In this document: positions 38,679 through 47,800 of the stretch, piece by piece
Position numbering within the stretch: the first letter of the stretch is position 1
Layout: each line of letters opens with the position of its first letter
Origin: Stenotrophomonas rhizophila
GTDB taxonomy: Bacteria > Pseudomonadota > Gammaproteobacteria > Xanthomonadales > Xanthomonadaceae
Reading direction: 5' to 3'
Assembly (NCBI RefSeq): GCF_003651185.1
Contig: NZ_RCDC01000004.1
Span: forward strand, 1,412,659 to 1,476,658
DNA length: 64,000 nucleotides
The notes under the pieces: model-generated
Database searches by the model: none
Told to the model about the DNA's origin: nothing
Seen by the model: the letters and a program-made list of their open reading frames with translations, nothing else
Made by a program: the position numbers and the translations under genes

Positions 38679-39506
38679 ATGCCTGCACCTGCGTACATGC
38701 CCCCGACGAAAGGTTTTCCGGATGCACTGGTCGCGCAGGCGCTGGACGACGCGCTGGGCTGCGGCGCGGCGGTTCCAGTATTGGCGATCAGCGGCCTGCA
38801 GGGGAGTGGCAAATCGACGCTGGCGGCCCAGGTGGTCGCATTGGCGGCATCGCGCGGCCTGCGCGCGGCCATGCTCTCCATCGACGATGTGTACCTCACC
38901 CGTGCCCAACGCCAACGTCTGGCACGGCAGGTGCATCCGCTGCTGCTGACCCGCGGTCCGCCGGGCACCCACGACCTGGCCTTGGCCCATGCCACGTTGG
39001 ACGCCGTTGCGGCCGGCGGCCCGGTCGCCCTGCCCCGCTTCGACAAACTCGCCGATGAGCGGCAAGCGGAAAAGGACTGGCCGCGCGTCGACGGCCCGCT
39101 CGACCTGCTGGTGTTCGAAGGCTGGTTCCTCGGGACCCCGGCGCAGGACGAGACCGATCTGGACCCACCGCTCAACGCACTCGAGCGCGAGGCCGACGCG
39201 GACGGCCGCTGGCGGCGCTGGTGCAACCACGCCCTCGCCACCGACTACCCCGCGCTGTGGCAGCGCTGCGACCGGCTATGGTTCCTGCAGCCGCCGGATT
39301 TCTCGGTGATCCCGCGCTGGCGCTGGCAGCAGGAGCAGAACCTGCAGGCGGCCCAGCCCGACCGAAGCAGCATGAGCCGCGCCCAGCTGGAGCGCTTCGT
39401 CCAGTATTACGAACGGGTCAGCCGGCAGGCACTGCGTACCTTGCCCGCGTTGGCAGACACCGTGATTGCGCTGGACGAACAGCGCCGGGTCATTCCGACG
39501 CGCTGA
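38679..39506 (+). CDS. P-loop kinase, probable D-glycerate 3-kinase
   Basis: A 275-residue cytosolic kinase of the uridine-kinase/GLYK-like P-loop group. Walker A is [13 protein letters not shown], followed by [24 protein letters not shown] and FEGWFLG, and a C-terminal [10 protein letters not shown] motif, a pattern found in plant and fungal type glycerate 3-kinases. It would phosphorylate D-glycerate to 3-phosphoglycerate; the substrate is inferred. The start is uncertain, as no clear Shine-Dalgarno is seen and an ATG at 38697 is also possible. It shares a short divergent promoter region with pdxH. Confidence 0.8.
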   Translation: MPAPAYMPPTKGFPDALVAQALDDALGCGAAVPVLAISGLQGSGKSTLAAQVVALAASRGLRAAMLSIDDVYLTRAQRQRLARQVHPLLLTRGPPGTHDLALAHATLDAVAAGGPVALPRFDKLADERQAEKDWPRVDGPLDLLVFEGWFLGTPAQDETDLDPPLNALEREADADGRWRRWCNHALATDYPALWQRCDRLWFLQPPDFSVIPRWRWQQEQNLQAAQPDRSSMSRAQLERFVQYYERVSRQALRTLPALADTVIALDEQRRVIPTR

Positions 39507-39533
39507 CCACGGCCACCGGTAGGTGCGCGGAGA

Positions 39534-39737
39534 TCAACCGACCAGGAAGGTCACCCGCAGGTTCACCCGCCACTCGGTGATGTTGCCCTCGCCATCGGTC
39601 ACCACCTTGGTTTCATTGATCCAGGCGCCCTGGATGCCTTTGACCGTTTCGGACACCTTCTTCAGGCCACTGCGTACGGCGTCTTCCACGCTGGTTTTGG
39701 AGGACGCGTTGATCTCGATGATTTTGGCGACGGACAT
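39534..39737 (-). CDS. Dodecin family flavin-binding protein
   Basis: A 67-residue protein with the dodecin pattern [13 protein letters not shown]...SVEDAV and the [12 protein letters not shown] strand, whose Trp stacks on flavin in known dodecins. Dodecins assemble as hollow dodecamers that store or buffer flavin (or CoA/FMN in some bacteria). The length matches the family. It is a single gene converging on the glycerate-kinase-like gene and divergent from aroK. Confidence 0.93.
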   Translation of the reverse strand: MSVAKIIEINASSKTSVEDAVRSGLKKVSETVKGIQGAWINETKVVTDGEGNITEWRVNLRVTFLVG

Positions 39738-39832
39738 GGGGCGCTCCGGTAGCGCGCGGGACAGTCCGCGCCGGCCCACCATGGGGGCCGGCGCGTAAAG
39801 GCGATGGCACGGAGATGTTAGGATCGAGGGTA

Positions 39833-40375
39833 ATGAACCCCGCTCCGAACCTCATCCTGATTGGCCCGATGGGCGCCGGCAAAACCTGCATCGGGCGCCG
39901 GCTGGCCGAGCGCTTCACGCTGGACTTCGTGGATGCCGACCAGGCCATCGTGGACAGCACCGGGGCCAGCATTCCGGCGATCTTCGAGCACTCCGGGGAG
40001 GCCGGCTTCCGCCAGCACGAGCGGCAGGTCCTGCACGCCCTGCTGGACGGCCACGGTCAACTGATCTCCACCGGCGGTGGCGCGGTGCTGGATCCGGTCA
40101 ACCGCGCGGCGATCGCCCGCCGTGGTTTCGTGGTCTACCTGCGTGTCAGCGTGCCGGCCCAGCTGGAGCGGCTGGCCCGTGACCGCGGCCGCCCATTGCT
40201 GCAGCGCCCGGACCGCGAACAGGTACTGCACGACATGGCCGCCGCCCGTGACCCGCTGTACCAGGGCCTGGCCGACCTCACCCTGGATACCGATCTCTAC
40301 ACGCCCGCCGAGGCCACCGCGCAGTTGGTGCTGCGCCTGGCCGCGCAGTGGCAGCGACAGGAAACACCCGAATGA
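39833..40375 (+). CDS. aroK: Shikimate kinase
   Basis: A 180-residue P-loop kinase that phosphorylates shikimate at O-3 in chorismate synthesis. Walker A is [12 protein letters not shown]; shikimate-binding segments are DFVDAD, GFRQHER and STGGGAV, with the lid around [13 protein letters not shown]. The ATG at 39833 follows GAGGGT. It overlaps aroB by 4 nt (ATGA), giving tight coupling of the two chorismate-pathway enzymes. Confidence 0.96.
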   Translation: MNPAPNLILIGPMGAGKTCIGRRLAERFTLDFVDADQAIVDSTGASIPAIFEHSGEAGFRQHERQVLHALLDGHGQLISTGGGAVLDPVNRAAIARRGFVVYLRVSVPAQLERLARDRGRPLLQRPDREQVLHDMAAARDPLYQGLADLTLDTDLYTPAEATAQLVLRLAAQWQRQETPE

Positions 40376-41481
40376 CCCCCTCCCCGCGCACCGTTGCCGT
40401 CAGCGGCGACACCCCCTACACCATCCACATCGGCCCGGGCCTGCTCGGCCAGGGCGAGCTGCTGGCCCGCCATGTGCGCGGCCGCCATGTGCTGCTGCTC
40501 AGCGATTCCTCGGTGGCGCCGCTGTATCTGGCCGGGGTGACATCGGCGCTGCTCGCCGCGCGCCCGGACCTGCTGATCGGTGAGCTGGTGCTGCCGGCCG
40601 GCGAAGCCTCCAAGACCCTGGCCCACTTCGGCGATGCGATCACCGCACTGGCCGCCCTCGGCGCCACCCGCGATGCCTGCGTGATGGCGCTCGGTGGCGG
40701 CGTCGCCGGCGATCTGGCCGGCTTCGCGGCCGCCTGCTGGATGCGCGGTGTCGACTGCGTGCAGTTGCCGACCTCGCTGCTGGCGATGGTCGATTCCTCG
40801 GTCGGCGGCAAGACCGCGGTGGACATCCCCGAAGGCAAGAACCTGGTCGGCGCCTTCCACCCGCCGCGCGCCGTCATCGCCGATACCGCCGCCCTGCGTA
40901 CCCTGCCCCCGCGCGAGCTGCGGGCCGGTCTGGCCGAGGTGATCAAGTACGGTGCGATCCGCGACCCGCTGTTCTTCCAGTGGCTGCAGGCCGAACATGC
41001 CGCGCTGCTGGCCGGCGATGACACCGCGCTGGCCCAGGCCATCGCGCGCAGCTGCGAGCACAAGGCCGAGATCGTGGCGCGCGATCCGCTGGAAAAAGGC
41101 GAGCGCGCCCTGCTCAACCTCGGCCACACCTTCGGCCACGCGATCGAAACCGAACAGGGCTACGGCGCACCCGGCAACGACAACCTCAACCACGGCGAAG
41201 CCGTCGCGGTCGGCATGGTCCTGGCCGCGCGCCTGTCGGCCCAGCTGGGCATGAGCGGGGACGCTGATACCGACCAGCTGCGCGACCTGCTGCTGCGCTA
41301 CGAACTGCCGGTGGCCATTCCTGCCGGCCTGCAGCCCGAGGCGCTGCTGGCCCGGATGCGGCTGGACAAGAAGAACGTCGCCGGACGGCTGCGCCTGGTG
41401 CTGTGGCGCGGCATCGGCCGGGCCGAAGTGGTCGCCGATGTCGACGAGGCCGACGTGCTGCGCGTGCTCGCCGCCGGCTGA
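40372..41481 (+). CDS. aroB: 3-dehydroquinate synthase
   Basis: A 369-residue NAD- and metal-dependent enzyme that converts DAHP to 3-dehydroquinate. The NAD site [15 protein letters not shown] is present, as are [28 protein letters not shown] and the metal-ligand segments [25 protein letters not shown] and [11 protein letters not shown]. The start overlaps the aroK stop. It is the second gene of the aroKB operon; the WGR protein gene follows after 70 nt. Confidence 0.97.
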   Translation: MTPSPRTVAVSGDTPYTIHIGPGLLGQGELLARHVRGRHVLLLSDSSVAPLYLAGVTSALLAARPDLLIGELVLPAGEASKTLAHFGDAITALAALGATRDACVMALGGGVAGDLAGFAAACWMRGVDCVQLPTSLLAMVDSSVGGKTAVDIPEGKNLVGAFHPPRAVIADTAALRTLPPRELRAGLAEVIKYGAIRDPLFFQWLQAEHAALLAGDDTALAQAIARSCEHKAEIVARDPLEKGERALLNLGHTFGHAIETEQGYGAPGNDNLNHGEAVAVGMVLAARLSAQLGMSGDADTDQLRDLLLRYELPVAIPAGLQPEALLARMRLDKKNVAGRLRLVLWRGIGRAEVVADVDEADVLRVLAAG

Positions 41482-41551
41482 GCCTGCGACGTTACGCCGC
41501 ACCTGCCCGTCGCTGACGGCCGCCTCCGGCGTTCACGGCTACAATCGGGGC

Positions 41552-41803
41552 ATGCGCGTCTTCCTGCACCACCACGCCCGCGGTGCCGATCCGGCCCGCT
41601 ATCTCCAGCTCACCCTGCAACCGGACCTGTTCGGTGGCTGGGAGCTGCTGCTCGAGTCCGGCCCCATCGGCGGGCGCGGGCAGCTGCGCCGCGAGCAATA
41701 CCTGCAGGAAGACCTGGCGCTGGCCGCGTTCGAGAAGGCACGCGATGCGCACCTGCACCGCGGCTACGAAGTGACCTATACCAGTGGCGATCCGCCGCAC
41801 TGA
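41552..41803 (+). CDS. Stand-alone WGR-domain protein
   Basis: An 83-residue protein made up of one WGR-type domain: [19 protein letters not shown], then a [19 protein letters not shown] strand-turn-strand, where the WGR tripeptide of the family appears as GRGQ, and a helix [18 protein letters not shown]. In eukaryotes WGR domains bind nucleic acid in PARP enzymes; in bacteria the role is unclear. It lies between aroB and hemE on the same strand and may be cotranscribed with either. The start follows GGGGC only loosely, so it is moderately certain. Confidence 0.75.
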   Translation: MRVFLHHHARGADPARYLQLTLQPDLFGGWELLLESGPIGGRGQLRREQYLQEDLALAAFEKARDAHLHRGYEVTYTSGDPPH

Positions 41804-41864
41804 GCGGCCCCCACCGCCCTGCCCCCATTCGGCCCCGCGCCACCAGATCCCAAGGAAGCGTTCC

Positions 41865-42938
41865 GTGACCATCCCCTCCCGCCATGATCGCCTGCTGCGC
41901 GCCCTGCGCCGCGAACCGGTGGACTGCACCCCCGTCTGGCTGATGCGCCAGGCCGGCCGCTACCTGCCCGAGTACCGCGCCACCCGCGCCAAGGCCGGCA
42001 GCTTCCTGGCGATGGCCAAGAACCCGGATATCGCCTGCGAAGTCACCCTGCAGCCGCTGCGCCGCTTCGACCTCGATGCCGCCATCCTGTTCTCGGACAT
42101 CCTCACCATCCCCGACGCGATGGGCCTGGAGCTGTACTTCGTCGAAGGCGAAGGCCCGAAGTTCCGCCACCCGGTCCGCGACGCGGCCGCCATCGCCAAG
42201 CTGGCCGTGCCGGACATGGAAACCGAACTGCGCTACGTGATGGACGCGGTGCGCGTGATCCATCGCGAAATGGATGGCAGCGTGCCCCTGATCGGCTTCT
42301 CCGGCAGCCCGTGGACGTTGGCCTGCTACATGGTGGAAGGTGGCGGCAGCAAGGACTTCGCCCGCATCAAGGCGATGGCCCTGAACGAACCGGCCGCCCT
42401 GCACCAGCTGCTCTCGGTCGTCACCGACGCGGTGATCGCCTACCTTGCCGCCCAGCGCGCGGCCGGCGCCCAGGTGCTGCAGGTGTTCGACACCTGGGGC
42501 GGCGTACTCAGCCCCACCATGTACCGCGAATTCTCCCTGCGCTACCTGACCCGCATCGCGCAGGAACTCGAACGCGGTGAAGGGGCCGACCGCACCCCGC
42601 TGATCCTGTTCGGCAAAGGCACCGGCCTGCACCTCGGCGCCCTGGCCGACACCGGCGCCGACGCCCTCGGCGTTGACTGGACCCTGGACCTCGCCGATGC
42701 CGTCGCCCGCACCGGCGGCCGCGTCGCCCTGCAGGGCAACCTCGACCCCACCACCCTCTACGGCAACCCCGCCGCCATCGAACGCGCTGCCGGCCAAGTG
42801 CTCGACAGCTACGCCCAAGGCAACGGCGGCTCCCGCGAAGGCCACGTCTTCAACCTCGGCCACGGCATGTCCCCGGACATGAATCCCGACCACGTCCAGG
42901 TGCTGGTGGAAGCCGTCCACCGCTTGAGCCGGCGCTGA
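41865..42938 (+). CDS. hemE: Uroporphyrinogen decarboxylase
   Basis: A 357-residue cytosolic enzyme that removes four carboxyl groups from uroporphyrinogen III to give coproporphyrinogen III in haem synthesis. The signature [18 protein letters not shown] is at residues about 23-40, with [34 protein letters not shown] and [13 protein letters not shown] further on. The start is GTG, with AAGGAA eight bases upstream; a longer upstream GTG frame overlaps the WGR gene and lacks support. A strong intrinsic terminator follows at 42995. Confidence 0.96.
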   Translation: MTIPSRHDRLLRALRREPVDCTPVWLMRQAGRYLPEYRATRAKAGSFLAMAKNPDIACEVTLQPLRRFDLDAAILFSDILTIPDAMGLELYFVEGEGPKFRHPVRDAAAIAKLAVPDMETELRYVMDAVRVIHREMDGSVPLIGFSGSPWTLACYMVEGGGSKDFARIKAMALNEPAALHQLLSVVTDAVIAYLAAQRAAGAQVLQVFDTWGGVLSPTMYREFSLRYLTRIAQELERGEGADRTPLILFGKGTGLHLGALADTGADALGVDWTLDLADAVARTGGRVALQGNLDPTTLYGNPAAIERAAGQVLDSYAQGNGGSREGHVFNLGHGMSPDMNPDHVQVLVEAVHRLSRR

Positions 42939-42953
42939 TCGCCGCTGGTGGAT

Positions 42954-42977
42954 AGCCGGCCAGCGGCCGGCACTACC
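42954..42977. repeat. SMAG/REP-like palindrome
   Basis: AGCCGGCC-AGC-GGCCGGCACTACC, a GCC-type copy ending in the complement of GTAG, lies 15 nt after the hemE stop. It is one of several elements in the 500-nt gene-free stretch 42939-43438. Confidence 0.8.
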
Positions 42978-42994
42978 CGGGCATGGCCAGCGAC

Positions 42995-43030
42995 GCACGC
43001 GTTCTGCATCCAGAACGCGTGCTTTCGTTT
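42995..43030 (+). terminator. Intrinsic terminator of hemE
   Basis: A 12-bp perfect stem (GCACGCGTTCTG and complement) with loop CATC is followed by TTTCGTTT. It is the best terminator candidate on this strand in the window. Confidence 0.88.
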
Positions 43031-43102
43031 CCACCCTCGAGACGGACGACGCATGCCGTCAGCAGTTGATCGGCGCCGATCATTGCCGCGCGGCGCGCGG
43101 CC

Positions 43103-43126
43103 ATCCACGCATTGCGTGGATCTACC
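43103..43126. repeat. Short palindromic repeat (ATCCACGC type) with GTAG-type end
   Basis: ATCCACGC-ATT-GCGTGGAT followed by CTACC. It has the same design as the other palindromes, a stem plus the complement of GTAG, but a different stem sequence, which suggests a subfamily. Confidence 0.65.
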
Positions 43127-43221
43127 CATCTCATTCCCGGCATCACGTCCATTCCCGGCCATCAAGACGAGCGTGTGATGGCCTGCATTTTCCGTGGCAG
43201 CCAACCAATTGTCATGGGTGT

Positions 43222-43318
43222 GGCACGGGTGGGTTGGCGGGACCATGAGCGCCATGGATGGCGCGACATGAGCCTCCATGGACGGATTTACGGCGTGTCC
43301 CGCCGACCCACCCGTGCC
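43222..43318. repeat. 97-nt structured inverted-repeat element
   Basis: Two 22-nt arms (43222-43243 and 43297-43318) are complementary except at one position, which would be a G-U pair in RNA. They enclose a 53-nt interior holding its own small hairpin GCGCCA-TGGA-TGGCGC and the segment GGACGGATTTACGGCGT. Short reading frames cross it but none has coding character. It lies in the gene-free stretch between hemE and the MFS gene. It could be a mobile repeat or a structured RNA; I cannot decide from one copy. Confidence 0.7.
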
Positions 43319-43350
43319 GCAGCCTCTCCGGGACACCGACCGCACCAATG

Positions 43351-43373
43351 CTTCGGCTTCGGCTTCGGCTTCG
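43351..43373. repeat. Tandem hexamer repeat (CTTCGG, 3.8 copies)
   Basis: Three full copies of CTTCGG and a partial fourth lie 33 nt after the 97-nt inverted-repeat element and 66 nt before the MFS start. It is a simple-sequence tract that could vary in length. Confidence 0.8.
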
Positions 43374-43401
43374 TCTCTTGACCACACCCTGATCCCACAT
43401 C

Positions 43402-43416
43402 GGCGATCATATCGCC
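43402..43416. promoter_or_regulatory. Operator-like palindrome upstream of the MFS gene
   Basis: GGCGAT-CAT-ATCGCC is a perfect hexamer inverted repeat with 3-nt spacer, 23 nt before the ATG of the transporter. Its size and place fit a repressor site, but no regulator gene is adjacent. Confidence 0.4.
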
Positions 43417-43438
43417 CTCGTTGACGAAGGCCCGCACC

Positions 43439-44842
43439 ATGACGACCAGCAGCTACGCCTCGATCCGGCCCCTGTTGTGGCTCGTATCGCTGGCCATCTT
43501 CATGCAGATGCTGGACTCCACCATCGTCAACACCGCCCTGCCCGCCATGGCCCGCAGCCTCGGCGAAAGCCCCCTGCAGATGCAGTCCGTCGTCTTCAGC
43601 TACGCCCTCGCCGTCGCCACCTTCATCCCCGCCTCCGGCTGGATCGCCGACCGCTTCGGCACACGGCGCACCTTCCTGGTCGCCATCATCCTGTTCACCC
43701 TGGGCTCGCTCGCCTGCGCCCTCGCCCAGACCCTGCACCAGCTCGTCGGTGCACGCGTCCTGCAGGGCATCGGCGGTGCCATGCTGCTGCCGGTCGGCCG
43801 CCTGGCCGTCATGCGCTCGGTCTCGCGCGAAGAATTCCTGCGCGCCATGAGCTTCATCGCCATCCCCGCCCTGATCGGCCCGCTGATCGGCCCCACCCTG
43901 GGCGGCTGGCTGGTCGAAGTCGCCTCGTGGCACTGGGTGTTCCTGATCAACCTGCCGATCGGCATCATCGGCTACGTCGCGGCCATGAAAATCATGCCCG
44001 ACCACTACGCCGAGCACCGCACCCGCTTCGACATCGCCGGCTACCTGATGCTGGCCTTCGGCATGGTCGTGCTCTCTCTCGCGCTGGACGGCATCTCCGG
44101 CATGGCCACGCCCCATGCCTTGGTCATGCTCATGACCGTCGCCGGCCTCGCCGCGCTTGTCGGCTACTGGCTGCATGCGGCCAACTCCACGGCGCCGCTG
44201 TTCTCGCTCGCGCTGTTCCATGTGCCCAGCTACCGCATCGGCATCCTCGGCAACCTGTTCTCGCGCATCGGCAGCAGCGCCATGCCGCTGCTGATTCCAC
44301 TGCTGCTGCAGGTCGGCATGGGCATGAGCCCGATGAACGCCGGTCTGTTGATGATCCCGGTCGCCGCCGCCGGCATGGTCTCCAAGCGCTACGCGGTCAA
44401 ACTCGTCGAGCGCTTCGGCTACCGCCGCGTGCTGATGGTCAATACCGTTCTTGTCGGCCTGGCGATGGCCAGTTTCATCTTCATGACCCCCGGCCAGCAC
44501 CTGTGGATCCGCATCGTGCAGCTGGCGCTGTTCGGCGCGGTCAACTCGCTGCAGTTCACCGTCATGAACACCGTCACCCTGCGCGATCTGGATCGCGACT
44601 TCGCCAGTGCCGGCAACAGCCTGCTCTCGATGGTGATGATGCTCGCCACCGGCTTCGGTGCCGCGGCGGCGGGCAGTCTGCTCGCGGCCTTCAATCACCT
44701 CGATGCCTCGCACGGCGCGACCGCCGCGCTGCACGCCACCTTCGTCTGCGTCGGCGCTATCACGCTGACGTCCACGCTGATCTTCTGGCAGCTGCCCGAT
44801 ACCCGGCCGTCGCCGCGGGATGTCGAAGAAGTCGCCGAGTAA
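43439..44842 (+). CDS. DHA2-type MFS multidrug exporter, MdtD-like
   Basis: A 467-residue inner-membrane transporter of the drug:H+ antiporter type. The N-terminus carries the MLDSTIVNTALPAMA motif (motif D1 of DHA2 exporters), then ADRFGTRR (motif A) and GGAMLLPVGRLAVMR (motif B), and IGPLIGPTLGGWL (motif C). About 13-14 hydrophobic helices are visible. The sequence resembles E. coli MdtD (YegB). The ATG at 43439 has GAAGG upstream; a TTG six codons earlier is less likely. It stands alone. Its substrate is unknown. Confidence 0.9.
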   Translation: MTTSSYASIRPLLWLVSLAIFMQMLDSTIVNTALPAMARSLGESPLQMQSVVFSYALAVATFIPASGWIADRFGTRRTFLVAIILFTLGSLACALAQTLHQLVGARVLQGIGGAMLLPVGRLAVMRSVSREEFLRAMSFIAIPALIGPLIGPTLGGWLVEVASWHWVFLINLPIGIIGYVAAMKIMPDHYAEHRTRFDIAGYLMLAFGMVVLSLALDGISGMATPHALVMLMTVAGLAALVGYWLHAANSTAPLFSLALFHVPSYRIGILGNLFSRIGSSAMPLLIPLLLQVGMGMSPMNAGLLMIPVAAAGMVSKRYAVKLVERFGYRRVLMVNTVLVGLAMASFIFMTPGQHLWIRIVQLALFGAVNSLQFTVMNTVTLRDLDRDFASAGNSLLSMVMMLATGFGAAAAGSLLAAFNHLDASHGATAALHATFVCVGAITLTSTLIFWQLPDTRPSPRDVEEVAE

Positions 44843-44872
44843 CGACAGGCACGTGACGGCAGGCACACCGTC

Positions 44873-44897
44873 AGCGGACCAACGGTCCGCTGCTACC
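44873..44897. repeat. SMAG/REP-like palindrome overlapping a stop codon
   Basis: AGCGGACC-AAC-GGTCCGCT followed by GCTACC. On the minus strand the TAG of its GTAG is the stop codon of the first hybrid kinase (44895-44893), as also happens at prpD. Confidence 0.78.
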
Positions 44898-47800
44898 GGG
44901 TGGCGTGCAATACGCGCGCGATTGCCTCCACCAGCAGATCGCCGGTCACCGGCTTGCGCAGGAACGCATCGAAGCCGGCCTGGCGTGCCTGCTGCTCGAT
45001 CGACGGATCCGTCCGCGCCGTCACCGCGATCAACGGCATCTCGAATCCCTGGCTGCGCAGATGCTCGGCCAGCGCGATGCCACCCAGCCCGGGCAGATCC
45101 AGGTCCATCAGCACCACCTCGAACGGCGCCTCGCTGACCTCGCGCAACGCCGACAGCGCGTGCTCGGCGTGTACCACCTCATGCCCGCGCGCCGACAACA
45201 ACCCGCTGACCACCTCGGCCACGGTCAGATCGTCCTCCACCAGCAGGATACGCAACGGTGGCAATACCCATTGCCCACCTTCGGCCGTTCCGCTCGCGTT
45301 GGTCGTCCCGGCCTCCAGCGGCAACGGCAGTGTCACCGTGAAGCGCGTGCCCACGCCGAGCTGGCTCTGGACGCCAATCTGCCCCTGCATGGCCAGTGCC
45401 AGTTCGCGACAGATCGCCAGGCCCAGCCCGCTGCCCCCGTACTGCGCGGCGGTGCGGGCGCCATCGGCCTGCTCGAAGCGACGGAACAAGCGCTCCTGCT
45501 GATCAGCGCTGATGCCCGGTCCGGTATCGGATACTTCGATGTGCAACCCGCGGCCAGGCGTGATCGCCCGCAGCGTCAGGCGTACTTCGCCGTGGCTGGT
45601 GAACTTGACCGCGTTGCCCAGCAGATTGAGCAGGATCTGACGCACACGCAGTTCATCGCCGATGGTGCGCGTGCCGGGCGATACCGTGTTGTCGACCACG
45701 AACCGCAGCCCTTTCTGTTCGGCCAGTGCCGCCATCAGCGCACAGACATCGCCGATCGGCCGCTGCAGCTGGAAGGACTGCGCCTGCAGTTCCAGCCGCC
45801 CCGATTCGATCCGGGCCAGGTCGAGCGCATCGTTGACCAGGTGCAGCAGATGCTCGCCGGCATGCCGGATCGACTCGGTGTAGCCGCGCTGCTGCGCGTT
45901 CAACGGCGAGGACAGCAAGAGCTCGCTCATGCCCAGCACCCCCGTCATCGGCGTGCGTACTTCGTGCCCCAGATTGGCCAGAAAGCGCGTCTTGGCCATC
46001 GAGGCCTGCTCGGCGAGCTCCTGCTTCTGCAGCGCCAGCTGATAGGCATGTCGGCGCTGCAGCCGGCGCCGGTACAACCAGGCGAACAGGCTGAGCAGCA
46101 ACAGCACCGCCGAGGTCAGCAGCAACAGTCCGGACAGGCTGCGCCACCACGGTGGCAGCACGCGGAACTCCAGTACCTGTACCCGCGACCAGATATGGTC
46201 GGCCGAGCGTGCCTGCACCTCCAACCGGTAACGGCCCGGTGGCAGACGGGAGAACAGGCGCTCACCGCCCGGCCCCACTTCAACCCAGTCCGGATCGTAG
46301 CCGGCCAGGCGGTAACGATAGTTGTTGGAGGTGGAATCGGCGAAGGACAGCAGCCGCGCCACGATCCGCAGGTCGCGATCACCGTCGGCGATGTCCAGCG
46401 GCACCGCATGGGTCAGGTCCAGCACGCGCTCGCCGCGGCGCACCTCCACCCGTTCGATCACCAGCGGTGCACGGCGGGTCGCCGGCTTGACCAGCGCCGG
46501 ATCGAACACCACCACCCCGGCTGGTGTGCCGCCAACGATGCGTCCGCTCGGCGTCAACGTCAGGGTGCGGCGGCGGAACTCCTGGCTGGGCAGGCCATCG
46601 TGCACGCCGTACTGGCGCACACTACCGGCCTCCGGATCGACCCGCACCAGCCCGCGTGCATTGGCTGCCCACACCACGCCCTGCCGGTCCACCACCAGCC
46701 CGGTCGCGTTGATCGCCGGGTAGCCCGCACTGCTGCCGATCACTTCCTGCAGGGTCAGCCGATCACCCTGCCAGGCATAGTGCGAGAGTTTGCCGTCCTC
46801 GGACAGCCACACCGTGTCATCGCCGGCCAGCGCCATGGCGTAGACCCCTGCCGCAGGGCCACCCGGCAGGGGTTCGAACCGCGAACGCGCCGCCACCCAC
46901 TGCAGCAGGCCCTGGCCGGTGGCCACCCACAGCCGATCCTGCGGGCCGCACCGGATATCCAGCACGTTCTGCCCCGTGCTCAGCCCGGCATGGCCCAGTG
47001 CCACCCGGTGCAGCACGCGTCCCTCCAGGTCGCGCTGCTGCAGGCCATTGGCCGATGCGGTCCACAAGCGCTGGCCGTCGCAGATCGCCAGGGATTCGAT
47101 CGCGCCGTCCATCGCCGCATCGACCGCGGCATCGCGCCCCCAGCGCCGTATGCGCTTCTGCCCGGGGTCGTAACGCAACAGCGCATCCCAGGAGCCGATC
47201 CAGACCTGGCCGCGCGGATCTTCGAGCACCGACTGCAGCCACTGCGTGCCGTCCACCCAGGTCCGGTGCTGCTCGACCCGCCCGCTCACCGGATCGAACT
47301 TGTCCAGCGCACCATGCGTGCCGACCGTCCACACGCCCCCGTCGGCGGCCGCGCCCATGCCCAGCACATACGCGTTGCGCAGCGAGGCCGGATCATCTTC
47401 CAGCCGCGACAGCACCGAGAACTGCCACCAACGCGGCAGCAGATGCCACAGGCCGCCGTTGGTGCTGGCCAACCAGATGCCGCCCTCGCGATCTTCATAG
47501 GCACCGGTCCAGTTCGGGCGCACCTGCCCACGCGCGATCGCGCTGTACAGCGGCACCTGCTGGAACTGACCGTCCATGGCGCGGCCCAGGCCGGAGCGGG
47601 TATCGAGCCAATACCCGCCCTGTTCGTCGCGCAGCATCATGCCCAGGATCTGATCGCCTTCGGCCACCGCCCAGGGCGCCGGTTCGAAGCGACCGTCCGG
47701 CCGACGCACCGTGACCCCGGCATTGCTGTTGATCCACAGACTGCCATCCGCCTCGGGGGTGAGCCCGTTGATGACACGCGCCGGCAGCTGCGCGCTGGGC

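Noticed and set aside
43222..43373. CRISPR array
   Set aside because: There is one long inverted repeat and one simple hexamer tract; no regularly spaced direct repeats with unique spacers and no cas genes.
42939..43438. Small protein genes in the 500-nt spacer after hemE
   Set aside because: Short frames of 60-89 codons cross the inverted-repeat elements and consist mostly of translated repeats; no ribosome site or family likeness.
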